Assembly: GCF_014203705.1 (NCBI RefSeq)
Contig: NZ_JACHJR010000001.1
Coordinates: 7,750,001-7,814,000 of the forward strand
Source: Kitasatospora gansuensis
Lineage (GTDB): Bacteria; Actinomycetota; Actinomycetes; Streptomycetales; Streptomycetaceae
Length of the DNA stretch: 64,000 nucleotides
Direction of reading: 5' to 3'
The translations under genes were made by a program, and so were the position numbers. A model generated the notes under the pieces. The model was not told where the DNA came from, made no database searches, and was given only the letters and a program-made list of their open reading frames with translations. Below, piece after piece: positions 44,461-53,828 of the stretch (within the stretch, counting starts at the first letter, position 1; every line of letters begins with the position of its first letter).

Positions 44461-45441
44461 ATGGCGGGTTCTTGGCGTGCGCTCAGGCGCAGAATTCTGA
44501 CCCCAGATCATTCGGAAACGAAGCTCTCAAAGCGGGGATTCCACGAGAAGAGTGTGGAATCCCGGGAACTGCTGGAGACGGTCGGTGCGAGCTTTCTCAC
44601 CGGCTACGCGTACGTGATGGAGGCGCGCACGATCACCGAGGCCGAACTCCGGCTGGAGGGCGTGCCCGACCCGTTCCGCGGTTTCGCCTACGAGGGTGCC
44701 GCGATGGGCGCCGCGATGCTGGACGGGCTTCCGTTCGGCAACGGCCGCAAGGTGGCCGAGTTGCTGGCGGGCCGCGGCCGGCAGCACAGCTACATGGCGT
44801 ACGTCGGCGTCGGCTGGGCGATGGCCCGGCTGCCCCGGTTCCGCTGGGCCGCGATCACCCCGCCGGACCCGCTGCTGCGCTGGCTGGTGCTGGACGGCTA
44901 CGGCTTCCACCAGGCGTACTTCCACACCAAGAAGTACGTCCACGAGCACTACCAGGAGCCGAACTTCCCGTGGCCGGTGGACGGCCCGGCCGACTACCGG
45001 AACCGGGCGATCGACCAGGGCATCGGCCGGGCCACCTGGTTCGTCGCGGGCACCGCGCCGGACGTGGTGGCCGACCTGCTCGACCGCTTCCCCGCGCACC
45101 GGCGGCCCGACCTCTACAGCGGCGCCGGGCTGGCCGCCACCTACGCGGGCGGCGGGGACCAGGCCGAGCTCCAGCTGTTCTGGGACCGGGCGGCCGAGTA
45201 CCGACCGCAGGTCGCGCAGGCGTCCGCCTTCGCGGCCACCGCGCGGGTGGAGGCGGGGCTGGTCACGCCGCACACCGAGCTGGCGGCCCGGTTCTTCTGC
45301 GATCTGACGCCCCAGGAGGCGGCCGCGCTGTGCGACAAGGCGCGCCCCGCCACCGGCCCGGACGGCGCGGTGCCCGCCTACGAGCTCTGGCGGCAGCGGA
45401 TCGCCGAGCAGCTGGCCGAGCAGCGCGACGTGACCGCGTGA
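44461..45441 (+). CDS. Enediyne core protein E3 (DUF1702)
   Basis: Conserved enediyne-cluster protein of 326 aa, found with E4, E5, E and E10 in nearly all enediyne loci; its biochemical role is not established. Signatures are an N-terminal basic helix, FRGFAYEGAAMGAAMLDGL, YMAYVGVGWAMARLP, LDGYGFHQAYFHTKKYV and RATWFVAGTAPDVV, as in the DUF1702 family. The ATG follows GGAGGG. It overlaps the P450 gene by four bases (GTGA), and the shared promoter box lies upstream. Length and motifs show no damage. Confidence 0.93.
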   Translation: MAGSWRALRRRILTPDHSETKLSKRGFHEKSVESRELLETVGASFLTGYAYVMEARTITEAELRLEGVPDPFRGFAYEGAAMGAAMLDGLPFGNGRKVAELLAGRGRQHSYMAYVGVGWAMARLPRFRWAAITPPDPLLRWLVLDGYGFHQAYFHTKKYVHEHYQEPNFPWPVDGPADYRNRAIDQGIGRATWFVAGTAPDVVADLLDRFPAHRRPDLYSGAGLAATYAGGGDQAELQLFWDRAAEYRPQVAQASAFAATARVEAGLVTPHTELAARFFCDLTPQEAAALCDKARPATGPDGAVPAYELWRQRIAEQLAEQRDVTA

Positions 45442-46799
45442 GCGCGCCCGCGAGTGCCCGGCGGCTCCCGCCGGGCCCGCCCGCCACCCGGACCGTCGGC
45501 CTGCTGGCCAGGATGGCCAGGGACCGGCTCTCGGTGATGACCTCGGCCGCGCTGAGCTACGGCGACGCCGTCCGGCTGCCGCTGGGGCCGAAGACGTTGT
45601 TCTTCTTCAACCACCCGGACCACGCCAAGCGGGTGTTGGCGGACAACGCCGCCAACTACCACAAGGGCATCGGCCTGGTGCACGCCCGGCGGGCACTCGG
45701 GGACGGGCTGCTCACCAGCGAGGGCGAGCTCTGGAAGGCCCAGCGCAAGGTGATCCAGCCGGTCTTCCAGCCGAAGCGGATCTCCCGGCAGACCGGGGTG
45801 ATCGCCGAGGAGGCGGCCAAGCTGGTGGCCCGGCTGCGGTCCCGGGCGGGCACCGGTCCGGTGGACATCCGGGAGGAGATGACCGAGCTGACCCTCGGCA
45901 TCCTCGGCCGGACCCTGCTGGACGCCGACCTCGGGGTGTACGACACGATTGGCGAGTCCTTCGAGGTGGTCCAGGACCAGGCGATCTTCGAGATGATGTC
46001 GCTCAGCGCCGTCCCGTCCTGGCTGCCGCTGCCGCAGCAGCGCCGGTTCCGGCGGGCCCGGGCGGACCTGGAGCGGATCACCGGCCGGCTGGCCGCCGAG
46101 CGGGCCGCGCACCCGAGCGCCGACGGCGACGACGTGCTGTCCCGGCTGATCGAGGCGACCGCAGGCGAGCCGGACGAGGCGGTCCGGCGGCAGCGGATGC
46201 GGGACGAGCTGGTCACCCTGCTGCTGGCCGGGCACGAGACCACCGCCTCCACCCTGAGCTGGACCTTCCTGCTGCTCGACCAGCACCCGCTGGTCCTGGA
46301 GAAGGTCCGCGCCGAGGTGCTCGAGGTGCTCGGAGACAGCCAGCCGACCCCCGAGAACCTGCACCGACTCGCCTACACCTCCCGGGTGTTGGAGGAGGTG
46401 ATGCGGCTCTACCCGCCGGTCTGGATCCTGCCGCGGAAGGCCCAGCAGGAGGACGAGATCGGCGGCTTCCACGTCCCGGCCGGCGCCGAGGTGCTGATCT
46501 GCCCGTACACCCTGCACCGGCACCCCGAGTTCTGGGACGCGCCGGACCGCTTCGACCCGGAGCGCTTCGCCCCGGGCCGGGCGGACAAGCGGCACCGCTA
46601 CAGCTACATCCCGTTCGGGGCCGGACCGCGCTACTGCGTCGGCAGCAGCCTCGGCACGCTGGAGGCGCTCGTGGTGCTCGCCACGGTGGTGCGGGAGCTC
46701 AACCTGGTGAAGGCCCCGGGCTACGTACCGAAGCCGGAGCCGATGCTCACCCTGCGGGTGCAGGGCGGGCTGCCGATGACGGTCCACCCGATCGACTGA
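45438..46799 (+). CDS. Cytochrome P450 of the enediyne locus
   Basis: Heme monooxygenase of 453 aa with all hallmark motifs: I-helix oxygen-binding AGHETT (264-269), K-helix ExxR (Glu320-Arg323) and heme loop FGAGPRYCVG with the thiolate ligand Cys400. There is no N-terminal membrane anchor. The size and the PPGPP-style start resemble bacterial CYP102/CYP110-like, fatty-acid-type enzymes more than the 400-aa macrolide type. GTG start inside the E3 stop (GTGA) indicates coupling. Expected to oxidise the enediyne core or a polyene intermediate; enediyne loci often carry such a P450 (E7), but the one-to-one match is not proven. Confidence 0.93.
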   Translation: MSAPASARRLPPGPPATRTVGLLARMARDRLSVMTSAALSYGDAVRLPLGPKTLFFFNHPDHAKRVLADNAANYHKGIGLVHARRALGDGLLTSEGELWKAQRKVIQPVFQPKRISRQTGVIAEEAAKLVARLRSRAGTGPVDIREEMTELTLGILGRTLLDADLGVYDTIGESFEVVQDQAIFEMMSLSAVPSWLPLPQQRRFRRARADLERITGRLAAERAAHPSADGDDVLSRLIEATAGEPDEAVRRQRMRDELVTLLLAGHETTASTLSWTFLLLDQHPLVLEKVRAEVLEVLGDSQPTPENLHRLAYTSRVLEEVMRLYPPVWILPRKAQQEDEIGGFHVPAGAEVLICPYTLHRHPEFWDAPDRFDPERFAPGRADKRHRYSYIPFGAGPRYCVGSSLGTLEALVVLATVVRELNLVKAPGYVPKPEPMLTLRVQGGLPMTVHPID

Positions 46800-46818
46800 G
46801 CCGTACGCAGCACACGAT

Positions 46819-46844
46819 GCCCGGCCGGGAACTCCCGGCCGGGC
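46819..46844 (+). terminator. Terminator after the P450 gene
   Basis: GCCCGGCCGGG-AACT-CCCGGCCGGGC, an 11-bp perfect stem with a 4-base loop, 20 bases after the P450 stop codon and followed by CTTGTG. Confidence 0.8.
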
Positions 46845-46877
46845 CTTGTGCGGTGCGTACGGCGGACGCGTGGAAAC

Positions 46878-46921
46878 GCCGGAAGCCGGTGCCTCCCCGA
46901 GGGGAGACACCGGCTTCCGGC
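46878..46921 (-). terminator. 44-base near-perfect palindrome after the E6 gene
   Basis: Outer arms (46878-46891 and 46908-46921) pair perfectly over 14 bp; after one mismatch, inner arms (CTCCCC/GGGGAG) pair across a GA turn. It lies 18 bases past the E6 stop on the minus strand. It should terminate the long E4-E5-E-E10-E6 operon and shield it from the convergent P450 transcript. Confidence 0.8.
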
Positions 46922-46938
46922 TTCCTGCTGACAGTCGG

Positions 46939-47460
46939 TCAGTCGACCAGGCGGTGGAAGCCGCCGGCGAAGTACAGCAGCGGGTCGTCCGCCACCGAGC
47001 GCCCGAGGTCCACGACCGAGCCGAGGAAGATCGAGTGGTCGCCGCCGTCGTACTCGGCGGTCAGCTCGCACTCCAGCCAGGCCTGCGCACCCACCAGGAC
47101 GGGAGCCCCGGTGTGCCGCCCCGGGGTGGTCTCGACGGCGTCGAACTCCAGGGCGCCGCGCGGCCGGTGGCGGTCGGCGAAGTGCCGGGCCGCCTTCTCC
47201 TGCGGCCCCGCCAGCACCGACACCGCGAAGGCCCGCTCGGCCAGGATGGTCTCGTGCACGGCCGCGGTGCGGAGCACGCAGACCAGGATCACCGCCGGAT
47301 CGAGCGAGACCGAGGTGAAGGAGTTCGCCGTCATCCCCCGGGGCTCCGCCCGGCCGGCCGTCACCACGGTCACGCCGGTGGCGAACCGGCCGAGCACGCC
47401 CCGGAGTTCGGTCCGGTCCCGGGTGGGCCGGTCTAGTGGCAGTCTGTCGGTGGACGTCAT
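46939..47460 (-). CDS. Flavin reductase, enediyne E6-like
   Basis: NAD(P)H:flavin oxidoreductase of 173 aa, single flavin-reductase-like (FMN-binding split barrel) domain. It shows RGVLGRFATGVTVVTAG at the start, GMTANSFTSVSLDPAVILVCV, and the C-terminal GDHSIFLGSVVDLG. It resembles SgcE6, which supplies reduced FAD to a two-component monooxygenase. No such flavin monooxygenase gene is visible in the window, so the reduced flavin may serve an enzyme encoded elsewhere. It starts three bases after the E10 stop, as the last gene of the operon. Confidence 0.9.
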   Translation of the reverse strand: MTSTDRLPLDRPTRDRTELRGVLGRFATGVTVVTAGRAEPRGMTANSFTSVSLDPAVILVCVLRTAAVHETILAERAFAVSVLAGPQEKAARHFADRHRPRGALEFDAVETTPGRHTGAPVLVGAQAWLECELTAEYDGGDHSIFLGSVVDLGRSVADDPLLYFAGGFHRLVD

Positions 47461-47463
47461 CGG

Positions 47464-47949
47464 CTACCCCTCGCTCGGGACGAGGACGGACCGGGCGGCC
47501 CGTCCGGCGGAGCCGCTCGGCGCGACCGCGTACGGTTCGAGTGCCTTGCGCAGCGCCTCCGGCACCCGGGTCGGCCGGGTGTCGTTGTTCGGGCCGCGCA
47601 TGCACGCCACCCGCTGCCGCCCCCGGGCGACCAGCAACTCGCCGCCCTCCTCGGGGAGTTTGACGTAGTCGAAGGTGAAGCCGACCTGAGTCTGGGTCAG
47701 GTCCTCCAGCCGCATCCGGATCGACAGCTCGTCGAAGGCGGTGATCTCGGCCACGAACTCGCAGTCCACCTTGAGGGTGAACAGCTTCAGGTCGGCGCGG
47801 ATGTCCTCCAGCACCTCCGGGGCCATCTCCCGCAGGAACATCTCCCGGCAACGGCCCTGCCAGCGCAGGTAGTTGACGTAGTAGACGTTCCCCACCAGGT
47901 TGGTCTCCTCGAAGCCGACCAGGTGACGGTACTCGTAGAACGGCTGCAT
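47464..47949 (-). CDS. Enediyne thioesterase E10 (hot-dog fold)
   Basis: Standalone thioesterase of 161 aa that releases the polyene from the enediyne synthase ACP (as SgcE10, CalE7, DynE7 do). The family signature FEETNLVGNVYYVNYLRWQGRCREMFL holds the conserved Asn and Arg of the active site. Its ATG is two bases past the synthase stop, with GAGGTG before it, giving near-equal translation with the synthase. The 4HBT fold and length are normal. Confidence 0.95.
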   Translation of the reverse strand: MQPFYEYRHLVGFEETNLVGNVYYVNYLRWQGRCREMFLREMAPEVLEDIRADLKLFTLKVDCEFVAEITAFDELSIRMRLEDLTQTQVGFTFDYVKLPEEGGELLVARGRQRVACMRGPNNDTRPTRVPEALRKALEPYAVAPSGSAGRAARSVLVPSEG

Positions 47950-47951
47950 GG

Positions 47952-50900
47952 TCACACCTCGGTTTCCGTCGACAGGGCGAACATCACCGGCAGGTCGACG
48001 CCGTGCAGGGCGGTCGGGAAGGTCGCCACCAGGGCGGCGCCGGAGCGCAGCACCACCCAGCGGTCCGGGGTGTCCGGCACCTCGGCCAGGGTCAGCGCGA
48101 CCTGGGCCCGGCCGGTCTTGCGCAGGCACTCGGTGGCGCCCCAGACCCGGGCCGCCGCCTGGGACAGCGGCTCGCCGAGCTCGCCGGCCACCAGCTCCGC
48201 CAGGGTGAACCCGTCCGGGCCGAGCAACGCGGCCCAGTCGGCCGGGGCGCGGTCCGCCACCGGCTCCACGTCGCAGCCCACCGGCCGGTCGCCGAGCACC
48301 GCGAAGGTGACCCCGCCGCCGTGCGAGGAGCTGACCCGCAGGCCGCCGTCGATCTCCGGCCGGCCGTCCGGGCGGTAGCGCACCGCCGTCTCCCGGCCGA
48401 GGGCCCAGCCGACCGCCTTGGCGGTCCGCTCCCGGCGCATCGCCACGCCCCGCACGGCCAGTTCGCCGTCGGGCAGCACGATGCCGCGTACGGGGGAGCC
48501 CAGCATCAGCTCGGCCCGCCGCTCCAGGTAGCCGCCGAGCAGCGCGGGCTGCCACGGCCCGGTGCCGTCCAGCTTGCGCACGGCCTGCAGCTTCAGCCCC
48601 TCCCAGCGCTCGACCAGCACACCGTCCTGGTCGCGCACGTCGAGGTCGTACAGGTAGGTGTCGCCGACCTTGGAGCGCTCGACGGCGTGCAGGGTGACCT
48701 GCTTCTCGCCCCGGACGGTCGCCGGGTCGGCCAGGTGCAGCCGCTCGACACTGACCGGGAGCAGGGTGGCGTCCGGCACGCAGCACTGGATCGAGTGCAT
48801 CATCGCGTCCCGGGTGCCGGGGTCGGCGAGCACCAGCTCGTGCGGCAGGTAGCCGGCGAACCAGCCGGCCGCACCGGCGTTGGAGATCTCCGCGACGCAG
48901 CCCTTGGCTGCCAACTCCCGGTAGCCGAGCAGACGTTGGAAGCGTCCGCCCTGGAAGAGCACCGGGCCGTAGAGATCCCGGGCCGGATCCAGCGGGACCC
49001 GCGGGGCGTCCTCGGCCACCGGTCGGGGCGCGCCGTCCACCGGGGCCGGCAGGCCGTACCGCAGGGTGGCCCGGAAGTGGTCCGCCTGGAAGCCGGTCTC
49101 GCTGCTGCGGATCACCGCCTGCACGGTGTCGGCGTCCTTGGCGAGCACCGCGACCCGGACGGTGACGGTGCCCGTGACCGGGACGACGATCGGCCGGAGG
49201 AACTCCATGTCCTCCAAGGTGGGCGCGCCGGGCTGCCCGGTGACCGCCGCGGCGGCCTGCGCCATCGCCTCCATGCCCAGCACGGCGGGGTAGAGCAGGT
49301 CCCCGTCGAGCAGGTGGTCGGCCAGGTAGGGGTCACCGGCGGCGGACAGGTCCGCGTCGGCGACCAGTTCGATGCCCGGGTAGTACGCCTGCGGCCGCTC
49401 CAGGAAGCGCAGCAGCGGCAGTTCGCCCCGGCCCACGTCCAGGGTCGGCAGCCCGCCGGCCCGGCCCATCACGACCAGCGCCGTCGGCGCCGAGGGGTCG
49501 GCCACCAGCTGCTTGAGCAGGGCCACCCCCTGCTCGGTCGGGATCGGCTCGATGCCTTCGCGGATCAGCGACTCCAGTACGCCGAGCCGCTCGCCCATCC
49601 CGGCCCCGGACCAGACCGACCACTCCAGCGCCAGGCAGCGGCAGTCGGGGTTCTCCTGCTGGACTTGCAGGGTCAGGTCGGTCAGCCAGTCGTTGGCGGT
49701 GGCGTAGTCCGCCTCGCCGCGCAGACCGGCCCGGCCGATGATCGAGCCGAAGGTGACGAGCAGCCGGAGCGCCGAGGGGTCCACGGCGGCCAGCACGGTC
49801 TCCAGGCCGGTGATCTTCGTGGCCAGGGTGCGCCGGAACGAGGACTCGTCCAGGTTGGCCAGCGCGTGCGGCTCGTTGCGGCCCGCGCCGTGCAGGACGG
49901 CGCTGACCGGGCCGAGCGCGGTCCGGATCTCCTCCACCGCGTCCTTGACCTGGTCGGCCGAGGTGACGTCGGCCCGGGCGTAGTGGAAGGTCACGCCCGC
50001 CGCGGTCATCCGGGCCAGGTTCGCGGCCAACTCCGGGTCCTGGGCCGGGTCCGAGCGGCCCAGCAGGCCGATCGCGGCTCCGGTCTCCAGGGCCAGTTCG
50101 AGCGCGCACTCGGCGGTGATGCCCTTGCCGCCGCCGGTGACCAGCAGCACGTCCGCGCCGTCCAGAGCCGGGCGGGCGGCCACCGGGTCGGCGGTCGGAC
50201 GGGGCCGGAGCACCGGCACCCGGCGGACGCCGTCGGGGCTGTAGCTCACCTCGGCGAAGCCCACCGTGCCGGCCACGTCGGCCGTGATCAGCGCGGCGAA
50301 CTCGGCCGCCCGGTCCGCCGACAGGTCGTCAGGCAGCGGCAGGGTGACCAGGGTTGTGGTGATCCCGGGGGCCTCCAGGTGCAGCGTCTTGGTCAGCCCG
50401 GCGGCGCCGCGCCGGTCGCCGACCGCGACGAACCGGCCGGTGCCGGCGCCCGCCTCGGTGAGCGCCGCGCGGGCGGCGGCCAGCATCAGCGCCGCGTGGT
50501 CGGCCCCGCAGTCCCTCGGCAGGCAGAGCAGCACGCCGCCGCCGAGACCGGCCGCGCTCAGCGCCTGGTGCAGCGCGTCCGCGAGCGGGTGCCGGTCGGA
50601 GGCGAAGAGCTGCCAGCTGCCGTCGGTGTCGGGGCACGCGGAGGCGGGTGACGGGGTCGGGACCAGCTCGACCTCGAACGCCCGGACCCAGGGCGCGACG
50701 CCCGGGGCGATCCGGCCCAGCTCGTCGCCGTCCCCGCCGGTCTCCGCCAACTCGTCCAGCAGCGCGGCCAGTTCGGCCAGCGTGGAGGTGGCGAAGGCGG
50801 AGGTGACCAGCGGAGCGGTGAACCCGAGCTCCTGGGCCGCCTGGTTCATGATCTGACCCACCGTGATCGAGCTCAGGTGCAGCTCGTCCAGCGGGTTCAT

Positions 50901-53828
50901 GTCCGGGCCGACCGCCGCGAGCGGCAGCTCGGCCCGGTCGGCGGCCAGCCGCAGCAGCACCTCCAGGCTGTTCCCGGCCGGCTCGGCACCCGCGGCGGCA
51001 GCCGCGACCGGCGTCGCCGGGGTGACGGCCACGGGAGCCACCACGGGCCGCTCCGCCGGGACGGCCGCGAGCACGAACTCGCCCTCGGCGGAAAGCTCGG
51101 TGGGGCTGGCGAAGAAGCTGAACTCCTTGTCCAGCGGCAGCGGCCGGGTGAACCGGTCGCGGAACAGCTCCGCGTGCCGGACCGGCGCGCCGAGCGTGAA
51201 CGCCGCCGCCACGGCCGCGAACAGCCCGGCCAGCGAGGCGCTGTCGGACTCCAGCGACACGGCCGGCACGGTCGGGGCGATCTCGGCCGCCAGGCCGCGC
51301 AGCACCCGTCCTGGACCGACCTCGACCAGCAGGTCGACCTCGGCCGCCAGCTCGCGGACCGCCTCGTCGAACCGGACCGGGTCCAGCACCTGACGGGTCA
51401 GCAGCTCCACCACGTCCACGTCGGCCGGGAGTTCGGCCGCGGTGACGGTGGAGAACATCCGCTCGGTCAGCGGCGCGAAGGTCTCGGTCGCCAGGTGCGC
51501 CCGCAGGCCCTCGGCCGCCGGGGCCACCGCCGCCGAGTGGAAGGCGTGCGAGACGTTGATCCTGGCAGTGCCCAGACCGGCGGCCGCAGCCTTGGCGCAG
51601 ACCCGCTCGACCGCGTCCACCGGGCCCGAAACCACGGTCTGCGCCGGGCTGTTGTACCCGGCGATCACCACCGGCTCGCCCGCCAGCAGCGGTTCGACCA
51701 GCGCGGCCTCGGCCGCGATGCCCGCCATCGTCCCGTTGCCGTCACTGGCGTCCGCCATGATCCGGCCGCGCGCGGCGGCGACCCGCAGCAGCGTGGTCTC
51801 GTCCATCGCCCCGGCCCAGTGCAGCGCGGTGACCTCACCGAGGCTGTGACCGGCCGCGCCGACGGCGCCGATGCCGAGCGCGGAGAGCACCCGCAGCCCC
51901 GCCACCGAGGCGGTGACGATCCTCGGCTGGGCCACCGCGGTGGCGACCAGGTCGCCGTCGGTGGGCTGGACGTGCGTCCGGTAGAGCTCGTCCACCGAGG
52001 CGAACCGGCGCCGCACCGCGCCGCCGTCGCCGCGCCGCCCGGCGCCCTGGCCGGGGAAGAGGAAACCGATCCGCGGGGTGAGGGCCGAATTGCCAAGGTA
52101 CACACCGCCGTTCGGGTCCAGCACCGAGCGGGCGCCGGAGTCCAGCAGGGTCAGCAGCTTGCCGAAGCGCTGCTCGGCCTGCTCCGGACCGGCCGCGACC
52201 ACCGCGGCGCGGATCGGCCGGTCGGCCAGCTCCTGCTGCAGGGTGGCGGCCAGGTCGCCGAGCTCGGCGAAGGACAACCGGGGGGTGAGGGCGGCCAGTT
52301 GGGCCACCCGGCCGCGCAGCTCGGCCATGCTGCCGGCGTCGATCAGCAGCAGCTCGACGTCCTGCCGGGAGGCGACCAGGCGGCGGGTGGTGCGGCCGAC
52401 GTCGGTCTTCCGGACGCCGTCGGCGTGCTCCACCACCACGTGCGCGTTGATGCCGCCGAAGCCCATCGAGGAGACCCCGGCCCGGACCGGCGCGCCGGCC
52501 GGCCAGAGCTCCGCGCTGTCCGGCACCCGCAGGGCCGGGCGCTCGCCGGTCAGCTCCGGGTGCGGGTCGTGGTGGCTGGTGGCGGGCGGGATGATCTGGT
52601 GCCGGACCGCGAGGACGGCCTTGAGCAGCCCGGCCACCCCGGCCGCGGCCTTGGTGTGCCCGAAGTTGCCCTTGACCGTGCTGATCGCGGCGGGCGGGGC
52701 GGTCGGGTCGGCCGCCCGGCGGGCCTCGGAGAAGGCCCGCAGCTCGGTGGCGTCGCCGACCGCGGTGCCGGTGCCGTGGCCCTCGAAGTACGACACCGTC
52801 TCGATGCCGAACCCGGCCGTGGCGTAGGCGCGGTCGAGCGCGAGCCGGTGGCCGCTGGCCTCCGGGCGGGTGATACCGCCCTTGCCGTCCGAGGAGTAGC
52901 CCCAGCCGGCGATCGAGGCGTACCTGAACCGCTGCTCGGCCTGCGCGTCCTGATCGCGCATCAGGACCATCATCCCGCAGCCCTCGCCCGGCCAGAAGCC
53001 GTTCGAGCCCTTGTCGTAGACCTTCATCTCGCCGGTGGCCAGCGCGCCGGTCTTGGCGAAGCCGATCACCTCGAACGGGTCGATGGAGAGGTCCACACCG
53101 CCGACCACGGCCACGTCCAGGCGCCCGTCGACCAGCGCGTCGCAGGCGGTGGCGACCGAGAGCAGCGAGGAGGAGCAGGCACCGTCGACGGTGAACCCGC
53201 CGCCCTTGAAGTCGAAGTGGTTGCAGATCCGGCCGGCGATGGTGTTGGCCAGACCACCGGCCAGGGTGTCCTCGCCGATCGGCGGGAAGGGGCTCTTGTA
53301 GCGCTCCTCCAGGCTCGCCAGGAAACCGGCCAACGCCGCGTCGTCCCAGCCCTGTTCGCGCAGTGCGGCACCGACCGTGCGGCGCACGTACGGCCAGCGC
53401 AGGCGCATCAGGTTGGCCCGGCTGAACTCGCCGGTGAGGGTGTTGCCGATGATGACACCGGTGTTGGAGTCGGCGAGCCCGGCGCCGAGCGGGAAGCCGG
53501 CGTCCTCCAGGGCCCGCGCGGCGGTGTCCAGGGCCAGCCAGTGCGTCATGTCGGTGGCCCGGTAGGTGGAGCCGGCCACCCGGTACTTGACCCGGTCGAA
53601 CTCGAAGCCCTCGATCACCGCGGCCTTGGACGAGTAGAACTTGTCCGGCGCCGACGGGTCGGGGTCGTAGTAGTCCTCGGCCCGCATCCGTTCGTCCGGC
53701 AGTCTCCGGAAGGCCCGGCGGCCGGTGAGCACGTTCTGCCAGAGCTGACCCGGCGAGTCCGCGTCGGGGTAGCGGCAGGCGATGCCCACCACCGCGATCT
53801 TGGCAGGGTTGTCGGGATTGGAGGTCAT
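47952..53828 (-). CDS. Iterative enediyne polyketide synthase PKSE
   Basis: Iterative type I synthase of 1958 aa that builds the polyene precursor from malonyl units. Domains in order: KS (1-465; Cys218 in DGACSSS, His351, His391 in KGNFGHTKAAAG), AT (about 585-880; FPGQG, Ser662 in GHSLGE, HAFHS typical of malonyl loading), ACP (about 950-1030; Ser986/987 in LHLSSITVG), KR (about 1225-1450; TGGGKGI, Ser1362, Tyr1375), DH (about 1490-1750; His1505 in YLADHLLDGDLLYP) and a C-terminal PPTase (about 1775-1958; GCDVEPV, WGATECLRK) that arms its own ACP. All catalytic residues seen are intact. ATG overlaps the E5 stop (ATGA). Exact product class cannot be read from the domain order. Confidence 0.97.
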   Translation of the reverse strand: MTSNPDNPAKIAVVGIACRYPDADSPGQLWQNVLTGRRAFRRLPDERMRAEDYYDPDPSAPDKFYSSKAAVIEGFEFDRVKYRVAGSTYRATDMTHWLALDTAARALEDAGFPLGAGLADSNTGVIIGNTLTGEFSRANLMRLRWPYVRRTVGAALREQGWDDAALAGFLASLEERYKSPFPPIGEDTLAGGLANTIAGRICNHFDFKGGGFTVDGACSSSLLSVATACDALVDGRLDVAVVGGVDLSIDPFEVIGFAKTGALATGEMKVYDKGSNGFWPGEGCGMMVLMRDQDAQAEQRFRYASIAGWGYSSDGKGGITRPEASGHRLALDRAYATAGFGIETVSYFEGHGTGTAVGDATELRAFSEARRAADPTAPPAAISTVKGNFGHTKAAAGVAGLLKAVLAVRHQIIPPATSHHDPHPELTGERPALRVPDSAELWPAGAPVRAGVSSMGFGGINAHVVVEHADGVRKTDVGRTTRRLVASRQDVELLLIDAGSMAELRGRVAQLAALTPRLSFAELGDLAATLQQELADRPIRAAVVAAGPEQAEQRFGKLLTLLDSGARSVLDPNGGVYLGNSALTPRIGFLFPGQGAGRRGDGGAVRRRFASVDELYRTHVQPTDGDLVATAVAQPRIVTASVAGLRVLSALGIGAVGAAGHSLGEVTALHWAGAMDETTLLRVAAARGRIMADASDGNGTMAGIAAEAALVEPLLAGEPVVIAGYNSPAQTVVSGPVDAVERVCAKAAAAGLGTARINVSHAFHSAAVAPAAEGLRAHLATETFAPLTERMFSTVTAAELPADVDVVELLTRQVLDPVRFDEAVRELAAEVDLLVEVGPGRVLRGLAAEIAPTVPAVSLESDSASLAGLFAAVAAAFTLGAPVRHAELFRDRFTRPLPLDKEFSFFASPTELSAEGEFVLAAVPAERPVVAPVAVTPATPVAAAAAGAEPAGNSLEVLLRLAADRAELPLAAVGPDMNPLDELHLSSITVGQIMNQAAQELGFTAPLVTSAFATSTLAELAALLDELAETGGDGDELGRIAPGVAPWVRAFEVELVPTPSPASACPDTDGSWQLFASDRHPLADALHQALSAAGLGGGVLLCLPRDCGADHAALMLAAARAALTEAGAGTGRFVAVGDRRGAAGLTKTLHLEAPGITTTLVTLPLPDDLSADRAAEFAALITADVAGTVGFAEVSYSPDGVRRVPVLRPRPTADPVAARPALDGADVLLVTGGGKGITAECALELALETGAAIGLLGRSDPAQDPELAANLARMTAAGVTFHYARADVTSADQVKDAVEEIRTALGPVSAVLHGAGRNEPHALANLDESSFRRTLATKITGLETVLAAVDPSALRLLVTFGSIIGRAGLRGEADYATANDWLTDLTLQVQQENPDCRCLALEWSVWSGAGMGERLGVLESLIREGIEPIPTEQGVALLKQLVADPSAPTALVVMGRAGGLPTLDVGRGELPLLRFLERPQAYYPGIELVADADLSAAGDPYLADHLLDGDLLYPAVLGMEAMAQAAAAVTGQPGAPTLEDMEFLRPIVVPVTGTVTVRVAVLAKDADTVQAVIRSSETGFQADHFRATLRYGLPAPVDGAPRPVAEDAPRVPLDPARDLYGPVLFQGGRFQRLLGYRELAAKGCVAEISNAGAAGWFAGYLPHELVLADPGTRDAMMHSIQCCVPDATLLPVSVERLHLADPATVRGEKQVTLHAVERSKVGDTYLYDLDVRDQDGVLVERWEGLKLQAVRKLDGTGPWQPALLGGYLERRAELMLGSPVRGIVLPDGELAVRGVAMRRERTAKAVGWALGRETAVRYRPDGRPEIDGGLRVSSSHGGGVTFAVLGDRPVGCDVEPVADRAPADWAALLGPDGFTLAELVAGELGEPLSQAAARVWGATECLRKTGRAQVALTLAEVPDTPDRWVVLRSGAALVATFPTALHGVDLPVMFALSTETEV

